The translations under genes were made by a program, and so were the position numbers. The notes under the pieces were generated by a model. That model searched no databases and was not told the DNA's origin. It was given only the letters and a program-made list of their open reading frames with translations. A stretch of DNA of 64,000 bases. Origin: Sphingomonas sp. CCH21-G11 (GTDB lineage Bacteria; Pseudomonadota; Alphaproteobacteria; Sphingomonadales; Sphingomonadaceae). This document shows positions 46,050 to 54,295 of this stretch, in pieces. The stretch's first letter is position 1, and each line of letters begins with the position of its first letter. The DNA lies in contig NZ_LSHX01000018.1 of NCBI RefSeq assembly GCF_001555965.1, positions 1 through 64,000 on the forward strand, written 5' to 3'.

Positions 46050-46420
46050 CGGTCTGAGCGCTTCTGCCCGGTCGTCCTGCTCGCTGACATGTCGAGATAG
46101 CGCTGACGCTCGCGGTCATCCGTCTCATCGAACAGGTCGGGAAATTCTGCCCGCACCGCCTCGTAATCGTCATCCCACGGCCGCGTCCACGACGCCCGCT
46201 CACGGCGCTGCCATTCAACGGCATCCCCGATGTCGGTCCGGTCTTTCCAAATCCCGAAGGCTTGATCCAGCCACGCCTTGCCGTTCGGTGCCTGGTCTTG
46301 CGCTTTGTAGGTCGCGACGACATCCCTGAGCAACGACGCGCGCGATATGCCCCGCTCAGCCGCCCGCTGGTCGAGCCAACGAATATCCTCTTCAGGCAAA
46401 TCAGCTAGAATGCGGGTCAT
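46046..46420 (-). CDS. Ribbon-helix-helix antitoxin (VapB-like)
   Basis: 124 residues. A ribbon-helix-helix DNA-binding segment is at the N-terminus: TRILADLPEEDIRWLDQRAA then GISRASLLRDVVATY (residues 2-38). The rest is a charged, probably disordered tail (RTDIGDAVEWQRRERASWTR) that would wrap and inhibit the PIN toxin encoded 4 nt downstream. Two GATATCAT repeats directly upstream are likely binding sites for autoregulation. Confidence 0.82.
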   Translation of the reverse strand: MTRILADLPEEDIRWLDQRAAERGISRASLLRDVVATYKAQDQAPNGKAWLDQAFGIWKDRTDIGDAVEWQRRERASWTRPWDDDYEAVRAEFPDLFDETDDRERQRYLDMSASRTTGQKRSDR

Positions 46421-46428
46421 GTCAAATT

Positions 46429-46449
46429 GATATCATGTGACGATATCAT
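46429..46449 (-). promoter_or_regulatory. Tandem GATATCAT repeats, likely antitoxin operator
   Basis: GATATCAT occurs at 46429-46436 and again at 46442-46449, 13 bp apart, with the first inside the palindrome TGATATCA. Ribbon-helix-helix repressors commonly bind tandem short palindromes about one helical turn apart. The site is in an AT-rich 31-bp gap between the glmU stop and the antitoxin start. Confidence 0.65.
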
Positions 46450-46451
46450 CG

Positions 46452-47801
46452 TCAATCGCGCGCCTGCTTGCGCGCTTTCATCATCGCGCGGAACTTCGCC
46501 GCCCAGCCCGGCCGGCTTTCCTGTTTGCCGCGCGCCAGCGCCAGCGCGTCGGCCTCGACATCGCGCGTCACCACGCTGCCCGCGGCGACGATCGCGCCCG
46601 CGCCGATGTTGACCGGCGCGACCAGCGCGCTGTTCGATCCGACGAATGCGCCCGCGCCGATTTCGGTGCGATATTTGAAGAAGCCGTCATAATTGCAGGT
46701 GATCGTCCCCGCGCCGATATTCGCGCCCGCGCCGATGCCGGCATCGCCCAGATAGGTCAGGTGATTGGCCTTGGCCCCCGCGCCCAGCCGCGCGTTCTTG
46801 ACCTCGACGAAATTGCCGACGCGCGATCCCGCCTCCAGCACCGCGCCGGGGCGCAGCCGCGCGAACGGGCCGACCGAAACGCCGCCGGCGATCGTCGCGC
46901 CTTCGACATGGCTGAAGGCGTGGATGACCACCCCGTCCGCGACCGTCACCCCGGGGCCGAACACCACATTGGGTTCGATCACGACGTCGCGGCCGATCAC
47001 CGTGTCGTGCGCGAACCACACCGTCTCCGGCGCGATCAGGGTCGCGCCATCGGCCATCGCCCGGACGCGCCGCTGCTGCTGCCACGCCAGTTCGAGCGCG
47101 GCCAGGTCGGCGCGGCTGTTGACGCCGGCGACTTCGACCTCGGCCACCTCGACCATCGCCGAATGGCGGCCATCGGTGGCAGCGATGGTGACGATGTCGG
47201 GCAGGTAATATTCGCCCGCCGCATTGTCGTTGCCCACGTGGTCGAGCAGGTCGAACAGATCGCTCGCCCGCGCCGCCATCAACCCGGAATTGCACAAAGT
47301 CACCGCGCGCTCGTCGGCGCTGGCATCCTTGTATTCGACGATCCGGTCGATGCGGCCGTCGGCGTCGGCGATCACCCGGCCATAGGCAGCGGGGTCGGCG
47401 GCGCGGAACGCCAGCACCACCACTGCGGGAGCGTCAGGGGCGTGCAGCCGGTCGATCATCGCGCGCATCGTCGCGGTCGCCACCAGCGGCACGTCGCCAT
47501 AGAGGATCAGCACGTCGCCCGCGAACCCGGCCAGCGCCTCCCGGGCCTGGAGCACCGCATGCCCGGTGCCCAGCTGCTCCGCCTGATGGGCAATCGCGAC
47601 GCCCAGCGGGGCCACCGCCGCCTCGACCTGGTCGCGCCCGGCGCCGACCACCACGACGGTGCGCGCCGGCGCGAAATCGCGCGTCGCGTCGATCAGGTGG
47701 CGCAGCATCGGCTTGCCCGCGATCGGGTGCAGCACCTTGTGCAGGTCCGACTTCATCCGCGTGCCCTTGCCCGCGGCGAGGATGATTGCAGCGGTTTCCA
47801 T
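46452..47801 (-). CDS. glmU: Bifunctional GlcNAc-1-P uridyltransferase / glucosamine-1-P acetyltransferase
   Basis: 449 residues. Catalyses the last two steps to UDP-GlcNAc. The N-terminal pyrophosphorylase has AAIILAAGKGTRMKSDLHKV (4-23) and ILYGDVPLVATATMRAMI (about 100). The C-terminal left-handed beta-helix has hexapeptide repeats, KANHLTYLGDAGIGAGANIG (about 361), and NYDGFFKYRTEIGAGAFVGS. The start is ATG at 47801; an in-frame start at 47840 would add thirteen residues. It is upstream of the toxin-antitoxin pair and glmS on the same strand. Confidence 0.96.
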   Translation of the reverse strand: METAAIILAAGKGTRMKSDLHKVLHPIAGKPMLRHLIDATRDFAPARTVVVVGAGRDQVEAAVAPLGVAIAHQAEQLGTGHAVLQAREALAGFAGDVLILYGDVPLVATATMRAMIDRLHAPDAPAVVVLAFRAADPAAYGRVIADADGRIDRIVEYKDASADERAVTLCNSGLMAARASDLFDLLDHVGNDNAAGEYYLPDIVTIAATDGRHSAMVEVAEVEVAGVNSRADLAALELAWQQQRRVRAMADGATLIAPETVWFAHDTVIGRDVVIEPNVVFGPGVTVADGVVIHAFSHVEGATIAGGVSVGPFARLRPGAVLEAGSRVGNFVEVKNARLGAGAKANHLTYLGDAGIGAGANIGAGTITCNYDGFFKYRTEIGAGAFVGSNSALVAPVNIGAGAIVAAGSVVTRDVEADALALARGKQESRPGWAAKFRAMMKARKQARD

Positions 47802-47874
47802 CACGATCCTCTCCACGCTCGTCGCAGGCGCGACTGCCACGAAACGGCGCGGGGTGCCAGTGCCGGGCGCGGGC

Positions 47875-48882
47875 TCAGCCGACCGGCCGGTGGCCGCCGC
47901 GCCACTTGATCCACAAATGCCGCGCCAGCATCGCCGGCGGCATCCGCAGCCAGTGCCCGCGCAGATAGAAGCCGAACTCGGTCACCTTGCGCGTCCGCCG
48001 GCCCCAGCCGTCACGCGACAGGATACGACGCAGGAACAAGGCGTCGAGCGCGTCGCCCCGCAGCCATTCCGGCGGCAGCTCCGTGCCGTAGAGCGCATGG
48101 GCCAGCCGCAACGACCGGGCGACCGCCGGCCACAGGCCATGATGGCGCGCGCGCGCCTCCAGCCCCTCGACCCCGAACTCCTCGACCAGACAGTGAATGT
48201 CCCACAGGTTGCGCAAACCGCCGGCCAGGTCGCCATCGGCGATCAGGTGCGCGGCCGCGTGCACGATGACGTCATCGGGGGCGAGCATGTGCAGCCCCGG
48301 CGCAATCTCCACCGCGTGCGCGATCAGGCCGGCGGCGTCGGGCCGCACCCGCGCGGTCAGCGGCAGGATGGTGTGGTGCACGTCGATCATGCGATCGCGA
48401 TCGCGGTGGATCATCGGGGGCAGCTCGTGCATCCACCGGCGGTAATAGGCGTCGTCATAGGGATCGGGCTTGACCCATTCCCACCCCGCCGCGAGCAATG
48501 CTGCCTCCGCCGCGTCCAGCCGGTCGCGCGGCACCAGGATGTCGAGATCGCCGATCGAGCGCCCCTGCCCGGCCTTCAGCCCCGCCGCGACGAATGCCGT
48601 GCCCTTCAGTAGCAGGACGGGGATGCCGGCCGGTGCCAGCGCGCGCCGCGCCATTTCCGCTTCCCACAGCGCGGCGATGCGCCCCTGTTCGGCGGATGCG
48701 CGCGCGTCGGCGAGGACGCGCGCCGCGGCGGGAGGGATTTTCAGCCCGTCGACGCGATGGGCGAGCGTCCCGATAATCTGTTCGGCGCGCGCCGCCGCGA
48801 TCAGCGCGGTCCAGCCCGCCGCGTCCAGCGACAGCGCGGATCCGGGTTCGCGCAGGACGCGGACCACCAGCTGCGCGCTCAT
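47875..48882 (-). CDS. Nucleotidyltransferase family protein (NTP_transf_5-like)
   Basis: 335 residues. The nucleotidyltransferase core is GIPVLLLKGTAFVAAGLKAG (about 86) followed by GRSIGDLDILVPRDRLDAAE (about 107), giving the Gly-Ser then Asp-x-Asp pattern of the polymerase-beta superfamily. A C-terminal helical region follows (LAPDDVIVHAAAHLIADGDL; FGFYLRGHWLRMPPAMLARH). Proteins of this family occur in lasso-peptide and related clusters. It is the last gene of the four-gene operon and overlaps the kinase gene by 4 nt. The substrate is unknown. Confidence 0.85.
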   Translation of the reverse strand: MSAQLVVRVLREPGSALSLDAAGWTALIAAARAEQIIGTLAHRVDGLKIPPAAARVLADARASAEQGRIAALWEAEMARRALAPAGIPVLLLKGTAFVAAGLKAGQGRSIGDLDILVPRDRLDAAEAALLAAGWEWVKPDPYDDAYYRRWMHELPPMIHRDRDRMIDVHHTILPLTARVRPDAAGLIAHAVEIAPGLHMLAPDDVIVHAAAHLIADGDLAGGLRNLWDIHCLVEEFGVEGLEARARHHGLWPAVARSLRLAHALYGTELPPEWLRGDALDALFLRRILSRDGWGRRTRKVTEFGFYLRGHWLRMPPAMLARHLWIKWRGGHRPVG

Positions 48883-49742
48883 GCGACCGCTGCCCAGAGC
48901 CGCTCGACCTCGGCCAGCGCGGTGTCGGTATCCGGATAGTCGATGGCATGCGCCGGCACCGATGCGACCAGCCGGGTGAGCGCGTCGAAGCCGCGTTCAC
49001 CCAGCGCGACATAGTTGGTCGACGCCTGCGTCAGCCGCATGAACGTCTCGCTCGCGGGCACCGGGCGCGTCGCGGCGGCGAAGCCGAAGCTCGGAAACAG
49101 GATGAGTGCCGGCTGGGCGGGCGCATCCATCGCCGTGATCGCCCGCGCATCGGGCACCAGATGGCGGATGTCGCCCTTTGGCGTCTCCGGCTGGGGCGGA
49201 CCGAAACGCGCGTCGGTCAGCGCAGCCGCGACGACATCGACCGCCCGGTTCTTCAGGCTGATCAGCCGGGGAAAGGCGTGCGCCAGGCCCGTGGCGGGAT
49301 CGACCAGCAGGAATTCATCGCCCATCAGCCGCCACCCGCGCGCCATCAGCAGCGCCGCCAGCGTCGACTTGCCCGCCCCCGACACCCCGGTCAGGATCAG
49401 CGCGCGGCCATCGCGTTCGACCGCGGCGGCGTGGAGCAGCAGGTACCGCCGCTGGCCGAGCGCCATCTGCAGGTTCATGCCCATTTCGGCGGCGAGCAGG
49501 CCGAGGCGCAGCGGAAGCGGTGCGGCGTCGGGAATGGTGTAGTCGCCCGCGATCATCACGCTCGGGCGAACGATGCGTCGCCACGGGCGCGGCGCGAACA
49601 GCCTCACGGTGAAATCGGGAATGCCGTCGCTCGGGCGCGGATAGTCGCGATAGAGCGCCCCGAGCTGGGCGATCGGCGCGCGCCAGTCCGATCCGATGCG
49701 AAAGCCGACCGGACCGATGCGGAGCTGGACGACGTGCTTCAC
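48879..49742 (-). CDS. HprK-related kinase A
   Basis: 287 residues resembling HPr kinase/phosphorylase. The Walker A motif is LILTGVSGAGKSTLAALLMA (about 118-137), followed by GWRLMGDEFLLVDPATGLAH. The preceding RYLLLHAAAVERDGRA holds the conserved His of HprK-like domains. A long N-terminal region (VVQLRIGPVGFRIGSDWRAP) has no clear match. It starts with GTG at 49742, 10 bp after the PqqD-like gene. Members are found beside PqqD-like and nucleotidyltransferase genes. One relative phosphorylates a lasso-peptide precursor, but no lasso synthetase is here. Confidence 0.82.
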   Translation of the reverse strand: MKHVVQLRIGPVGFRIGSDWRAPIAQLGALYRDYPRPSDGIPDFTVRLFAPRPWRRIVRPSVMIAGDYTIPDAAPLPLRLGLLAAEMGMNLQMALGQRRYLLLHAAAVERDGRALILTGVSGAGKSTLAALLMARGWRLMGDEFLLVDPATGLAHAFPRLISLKNRAVDVVAAALTDARFGPPQPETPKGDIRHLVPDARAITAMDAPAQPALILFPSFGFAAATRPVPASETFMRLTQASTNYVALGERGFDALTRLVASVPAHAIDYPDTDTALAEVERLWAAVA

Positions 49743-49752
49743 CGGCCGGCCG

Positions 49753-50028
49753 TCACGCGCGCGCGACCAGGCCCGCCTGCGCCAGCTCGTCGAGGCGCGC
49801 GGACAGAGCCGTGGCGTCCGGGTCCGCCAGGTCGAAATCGGCGACGAGGCGCTCGAGCAGAGTCGCGGCGTCGATCGCGGCATCGCCCATCGCCGCCAGC
49901 ATCTCGGGCACCGGCGAGGCGACGAGATGCGTCTGGCCCGACGGCCGGTGATAGATGGCGGTCAGCACATCCATCGCCACGATGCGCAGATGTCCGGCAG
50001 GCGCGGCGCGATAGACCGGCGGCGCCAT
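49753..50028 (-). CDS. PqqD-like protein of the HprK-related kinase cluster
   Basis: 91 residues with the winged-helix PqqD (peptide-recognition) fold: IVAMDVLTAIYHRPSGQTHL (16-35), ASPVPEMLAAMGDAAIDAAT, and a terminal LSARLDELAQAGLVARA. PqqD-type domains bind the leader of ribosomally made peptides and deliver them to modifying enzymes. It is 5 bp after the small exported-protein gene and 10 bp before the kinase gene, so it could present that small protein to the kinase. Assignment by fold pattern and neighbourhood. Confidence 0.75.
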   Translation of the reverse strand: MAPPVYRAAPAGHLRIVAMDVLTAIYHRPSGQTHLVASPVPEMLAAMGDAAIDAATLLERLVADFDLADPDATALSARLDELAQAGLVARA

Positions 50029-50033
50029 CGCGG

Positions 50034-50426
50034 TCAGCCGCGCGGCATCTGCAGCGATGCGAAGCAGGTAAAGCCGCTGGTGCCCTGCTGAAGCCGGCGG
50101 ATATAGTTGGTATAGGCGCGATTGGTGGCGAAATCGGTATCGGGCAGACGTCCGCCCGCCAGCGCGCGCTTGACGTCCTCGCCCTTGAACGGGCGCGCCG
50201 CGGGGGGCACCGACCCCGGTGTGCCGGGCGCGACCAGCGTGCCGTCCGCAGCGATATAGTTGCCCGCCCGGCCCGGATCGGGAACCGGCACTTCGCAGGT
50301 CGAAACCGATGCCGCGGTTTGGGCGAGCGCGGGCCGGATCGAGACGATCGCCGACGCGCTGACGGCACCCAGCATCAGCGCGCGGCGGCGCGTGGAGGCG
50401 GGTCCGGGGGTGGGATCGTCGGTCAT
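50034..50426 (-). CDS. Small exported protein with Tat-like signal, two cysteines
   Basis: 130 residues, first gene of the operon. A three-arginine signal (STRRRALMLGAVSASAIVSI, residues 12-31, cleaved about after PALAQ) suggests twin-arginine or Sec export. The mature part has two cysteines, one in VSTCEVPVPDPGRAGNYIAA (about 43) and one in SGFTCFASLQMPRG near the end, with FKGEDVKRALAGGRL between. Not a family I recognise. Leader, small size and position before PqqD- and kinase-like genes make it a candidate substrate; this is inference. The start at 50426 keeps the signal; an upstream in-frame start would bury it. Confidence 0.7.
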   Translation of the reverse strand: MTDDPTPGPASTRRRALMLGAVSASAIVSIRPALAQTAASVSTCEVPVPDPGRAGNYIAADGTLVAPGTPGSVPPAARPFKGEDVKRALAGGRLPDTDFATNRAYTNYIRRLQQGTSGFTCFASLQMPRG

Positions 50427-50517
50427 GATGCGCTTGTCATGCCCCGGGGCCGCTTTCGCAATCGTAAATTGCGGCGGTATCAAGTGCATTACGGGCGTTT
50501 TCGACTACAAACGGGAC

Positions 50518-51753
50518 ATGGGAATCACCTGGACGACCCGCATCGGCCTCGCGCTCGGGCTGATCGCCGCCGCTGCGGTCGGCATCGGCGCGCTCGGCGG
50601 CGACATCAACGGCATCGCCGTCGCACTGATCGGCGGCACCGCTGCCGTGCTGCTCGCCGGGCTCGAGGCGCGCGAGCGCACGATCGAACCGGAGCCGGTC
50701 GCGCCACCGCCGACCGAAATGCCCTTCGACGAGGCGGTCGAGGCGATCATCGACCCGGTGCTCGTCGTCGTCGACAATCGCGTCGTCCACGCCAATGACG
50801 GCGCGCGCACGCTGCTCGGCCGCCACATCATGGGCGAGGACGTCCGCCTGGCGATCCGCCATCCCGCTGCCGCCGAACGCCTGCTGAGCGGCAGCGAGCC
50901 GCCGAGCGAGCCGATCCACCTGGTCGGGCTGGGTACGCGCGACCAGCGCTGGGAGATGCGGGTGCGCGTCATCGCCAGCGGCGCCCGCATCGTCCACCTG
51001 ATCGACCGGACGGGCAGCTACGCGACCGAGAAGATTCGCGTCGATTTCGTCGCCAACGCCAGCCACGAGCTGCGCACCCCGCTCGCCTCGCTGCTCGGCT
51101 TCATCGAGACGCTGCAGGACGAGGCCGGCGAGGACGCGGAAACGCGCGCGCGTTTCCTGAAGGTGATGCAGGCCGAAGCGGTGCGGATGCGGCGACTGGT
51201 CGACGACCTGATGAGCCTGTCGCGGATCGAGGCCGAAAAATATCGCGAGCCCGACCAGCAGGTCGACCTGCGCGCCTTGATCGAGGAAGTGCGCGAGGCG
51301 CTGGCCGCGACCAATGACGAACGCGGCGGCGACCTGATCACCGAGCTGCGCGACGCGCCGCCGGTCAAGGGCGATCGCGCGCAGTTGAGCCAGGTGCTCT
51401 ACAATCTGATCGGCAACGCGATGAAATATGGTCGGCCCGGTACCCCGGTGACGATCGCGCTTCGCCACGACGGGGGACCGATGGTCCGGCTGGCGGTGGC
51501 GGACGAGGGCGAGGGGATCGCGCCCGAGCACCTGCCGCGCCTGACCGAACGCTTCTATCGCGTTGATTCGGGTCGCAGTCGTGCGGCCGGCGGCACCGGG
51601 CTGGGGCTGTCGATCGTCAAGCATATCGTCGAACGCCATCGCGGGCGCATGGATATCGCCAGCACGCCGGGCGTCGGCACGGTCGTTACGGTGCTGTTGC
51701 CATCGTCGCAGCTGTCATCAAGCCGTAACGTCGCTGCAACACAGGCACCATGA
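50518..51753 (+). CDS. phoR: Phosphate-regulon sensor histidine kinase
   Basis: 411 residues. Membrane-bound kinase of the PhoR-PhoB system. Two N-terminal membrane segments (IGLALGLIAAAAVGIGALGG; IAVALIGGTAAVLLAGLEA), a PAS domain (about 75-165, DPVLVVVDNRVVHANDGA), the phosphoacceptor His in DFVANASHELRTPLASLLGF (about 180), and ATPase boxes YNLIGNAMKYG, VADEGEGIAPEHLPRLTERF and AGGTGLGLSIVKHIVERHRG. It starts the Pho cassette; its 3' end contains the Pho box that serves pstS. Confidence 0.94.
   Translation: MGITWTTRIGLALGLIAAAAVGIGALGGDINGIAVALIGGTAAVLLAGLEARERTIEPEPVAPPPTEMPFDEAVEAIIDPVLVVVDNRVVHANDGARTLLGRHIMGEDVRLAIRHPAAAERLLSGSEPPSEPIHLVGLGTRDQRWEMRVRVIASGARIVHLIDRTGSYATEKIRVDFVANASHELRTPLASLLGFIETLQDEAGEDAETRARFLKVMQAEAVRMRRLVDDLMSLSRIEAEKYREPDQQVDLRALIEEVREALAATNDERGGDLITELRDAPPVKGDRAQLSQVLYNLIGNAMKYGRPGTPVTIALRHDGGPMVRLAVADEGEGIAPEHLPRLTERFYRVDSGRSRAAGGTGLGLSIVKHIVERHRGRMDIASTPGVGTVVTVLLPSSQLSSSRNVAATQAP
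51712..51740 (+). promoter_or_regulatory. Pho box upstream of pstS
   Basis: Three 7-mers at exact 11-bp spacing: CTGTCAT (51712), CCGTAAC (51723) and CTGCAAC (51734). The first is a perfect PhoB half-site, the others match CTGTCAC at five of seven positions. It overlaps the last codons of phoR and ends 67 bp before the pstS ATG, as expected for PhoB activation of pstSCAB-phoU-phoB. Confidence 0.83.
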
Positions 51754-51807
51754 CGCGATGCTAGCCGCCGGCCGGGGGCCGAACCGGCATCAGCGATGGA
51801 GATACTC

Positions 51808-52842
51808 ATGACCAGCCGTCTGGCGATTGTCGCGGCATCCTCCCTTCTGCTCGTTTCCTGCGATCAGGGGGCGGCACGCGACCAGATCAAGGTCGTCGGG
51901 TCTTCGACGGTCTATCCCTTCACCACGATCGTCGCCGAGCAGCTCGTCAACAACAATCCCAACCTGAAGGCCCCGGTGATCGAATCGACCGGTACCGGCG
52001 CGGGCATCAAACTGTTCTGCGCAGGCGTCGGATCGCAGCATCCCGACATTCTCAACGCCTCGCGGCGCCTTTATGCCTCAGAGCTTCAGAACTGCACGGA
52101 AAATGGCGTGACCGGCGTGATGGAGGTGCAGGTCGGCACCGACGGCGTGGCGCTCGCCGAATCGCTCCAGGGGCCGAAGCTGTCGCTGACCAAGAAGGAC
52201 ATCTATCTGGCGCTCGCCGCCAACCCGATGGGCCAGCCCAACACGCGGCGCACCTGGCGCGACGTCAATCCCGCGCTGCCGGCGCTGCCGATTCAGGTGT
52301 TCGGCCCCCCATCCACCAGCGGCACGCGCGACGCGTTCGTCGAGCTGATCCTGGCTCCGGGGTGCGAGGAAGCCTATCCGGAGGCCGCCGCGATCAAGAA
52401 GGGGCCGGACCCTGACCGCTATGCCAATGTCTGCACGCGCATCCGCGACGACGCGGCCTATGTCGACAAGGGGGAGAACGACAATCTGATCGTCCAGAAC
52501 CTGTCGACCAACCCCAACGCGATCGGCATTTTCGGCTTCAGCTATCTGGAGGAAAACGACGACCGGCTGCGCGGCGTGCCGATCGACGGGGTCGAGCCGA
52601 CCTATCAGACGATCGCGACCAACCGGTATCCGGGCGCGCGTCCGTTGTTCATCTATGTCAAGAAACAGCATATCCGCCCGATCCCGGGCATGCGCGCGTT
52701 CCTGGAGGCGTATGCGAACGCGTGGGCGCCGGACGGCCCGCTGGTCAAGCGCGGCATGATCGCGGCGTCGACGAATGTCCGCTTCAACTCGAAGAACATC
52801 ATCGACAACGAAATCACCCTCAAGCCCGAGGACCTGAACTGA
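51808..52842 (+). CDS. pstS: Phosphate ABC transporter substrate-binding protein (lipoprotein)
   Basis: 344 residues. Binds inorganic phosphate in the periplasm for PstCAB. The lipobox LVSC places the lipidated Cys at residue 18. Phosphate-pocket motifs are KVVGSSTVYPFTTIVAEQL (about 29), VIESTGTGAGIKLFCAGVGS (about 58), and GPPSTSGTRDAFVELI (about 166). It is the alphaproteobacterial long form, ending TLKPEDLN. ATG at 51808 has GGAGATACTC upstream; the in-frame ATG at 51796 is less likely. Expressed under phosphate starvation through the Pho box. Confidence 0.95.
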   Translation: MTSRLAIVAASSLLLVSCDQGAARDQIKVVGSSTVYPFTTIVAEQLVNNNPNLKAPVIESTGTGAGIKLFCAGVGSQHPDILNASRRLYASELQNCTENGVTGVMEVQVGTDGVALAESLQGPKLSLTKKDIYLALAANPMGQPNTRRTWRDVNPALPALPIQVFGPPSTSGTRDAFVELILAPGCEEAYPEAAAIKKGPDPDRYANVCTRIRDDAAYVDKGENDNLIVQNLSTNPNAIGIFGFSYLEENDDRLRGVPIDGVEPTYQTIATNRYPGARPLFIYVKKQHIRPIPGMRAFLEAYANAWAPDGPLVKRGMIAASTNVRFNSKNIIDNEITLKPEDLN

Positions 52843-52918
52843 TCGTGCCGCCCGCCCGCCTCACCGCGACGGCCGCCGCCGCATCCGGCGTCCGCCCCGA
52901 CACGAAGACCCGTCGTTC

Positions 52919-54295
52919 GTGAACATCTTCGTTCTGTTGTTCCTGATTCTGGGCATGGGCCTGATCGGCTGGCTGGTGGCGCGCGCGCGCGCCGCCGGTT
53001 TCGATGCCGGTGCCGCGAAACGGTTGCACTCGCTGCCGTCGCAGCATGGCTGGTACATGGCGATGTGGACCGTCCTGCCCGGGCTGATCTTCCTCGCGGT
53101 GTGGAACATCCTCTCGCCCGCGCTGGTGCAGAGCGCGGTCATCGCCAGCCCGGCCGCCGCCGGCCTGCCCGCGATCGATTTCGAGCGCGCGGCGGTGATC
53201 GCCGAAGCGCGCAACCTGGCCAACGGCACCGCCTATGGCGCCTTCAACCCGCTGGCGGAGACGCTGGCGCCGATCTATGCCGACGCACAGGCACGCTATG
53301 GCTGGATCGGCACCGCGGTCGCGCTGCTGCTGACCTTTGCCGGCGGCGCCTTTGCCTATACGCGCGTCCAGCCGCAGTTCCGCGCGCGCACGCGCGTCGA
53401 GAACACGGTGATGCTGGCGCTGCTCGTCGCATCGCTGATCGCGATCCTGACGACGGTCGGCATCTTCGTCTCGCTCCTGTTCGAAAGCGCGCGCTTCTTC
53501 GCGATCGTGCCGGTCACCGATTTCCTGTTCGGCACGCGCTGGAGCCCGCAGGTGATCAGTGCCACCGATCCGGGCGAGACGCTGGGCGCGGTGCCGCTGT
53601 TCTGGGGCACCTTCTTCATCGGCGCGGTCATCGCGATGCTGGTGGCGATCCCGTTCGGGCTGATGAGCGCGATCTATCTCACCCAGTATGCCGCGCCGCG
53701 CGTGCGCGCGTGGATGAAGCCGATCCTGGAAATCCTCGCCGGCGTGCCGACCGTCGTCTACGGCTATTTCGCGGCACTGACCGTCGCGCCGCTGGTGCGC
53801 GACTTCGCGGTCGCGATCGGCTTTACCTATGCCAGTTCGGAAAGCGCGCTCGCCGCCGGGCTGGTCATGGGGGTGATGATCATCCCGTTCGTGTCGTCGA
53901 TGGCCGACGATTCGATCGCCGCGGTGCCGACCGCGATGCGCGACGGGTCGCTGGCGATGGGCGCGACGACATCGGAAACGATCAGCCGCGTGCTGTTGCC
54001 CGCCGCGCTGCCGGGCGTGGTCGCCGGCATCCTGCTGGCGGTCAGCCGCGCGATCGGTGAGACCATGATCGTCGTGATGGCCGCATCGGGCGCGGCGACG
54101 ATCACGCTCAATCCGTTCGAAAGCGCAACCACCGTCACCAAGCAGATCGTCGACCTGCTGACCGGCGAGGCCGAGTTCGACAGCCCGAAGACGCTCGCCG
54201 CCTTCGCGCTCGGCCTGACGCTGTTCGTCATCACCTTCCTGCTCAACATCGTCGCGCTGCGCGTCGTGAAACGGTATCGCGAGGCTTATGAGTAA
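52919..54295 (+). CDS. pstC: Phosphate ABC transporter permease PstC
   Basis: 458 residues. One of two membrane subunits of the high-affinity phosphate importer. It starts at GTG 52919 with an extra N-terminal region: two helices (NIFVLLFLILGMGLIGWLVA; MAMWTVLPGLIFLAVWNIL) and a periplasmic loop before the core. The permease core is from about residue 190 onward, including the EAA-type loop DDSIAAVPTAMRDGSLAMGA (about 329). It overlaps pstA by 8 nt. The long form is normal in this class. Confidence 0.94.
   Translation: MNIFVLLFLILGMGLIGWLVARARAAGFDAGAAKRLHSLPSQHGWYMAMWTVLPGLIFLAVWNILSPALVQSAVIASPAAAGLPAIDFERAAVIAEARNLANGTAYGAFNPLAETLAPIYADAQARYGWIGTAVALLLTFAGGAFAYTRVQPQFRARTRVENTVMLALLVASLIAILTTVGIFVSLLFESARFFAIVPVTDFLFGTRWSPQVISATDPGETLGAVPLFWGTFFIGAVIAMLVAIPFGLMSAIYLTQYAAPRVRAWMKPILEILAGVPTVVYGYFAALTVAPLVRDFAVAIGFTYASSESALAAGLVMGVMIIPFVSSMADDSIAAVPTAMRDGSLAMGATTSETISRVLLPAALPGVVAGILLAVSRAIGETMIVVMAASGAATITLNPFESATTVTKQIVDLLTGEAEFDSPKTLAAFALGLTLFVITFLLNIVALRVVKRYREAYE

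Noticed and set aside
48948..50798. Plus-strand open frame of about 616 codons
   Set aside because: Antisense to the kinase, PqqD-like and small-protein genes, and its end runs into the start of phoR in another frame.
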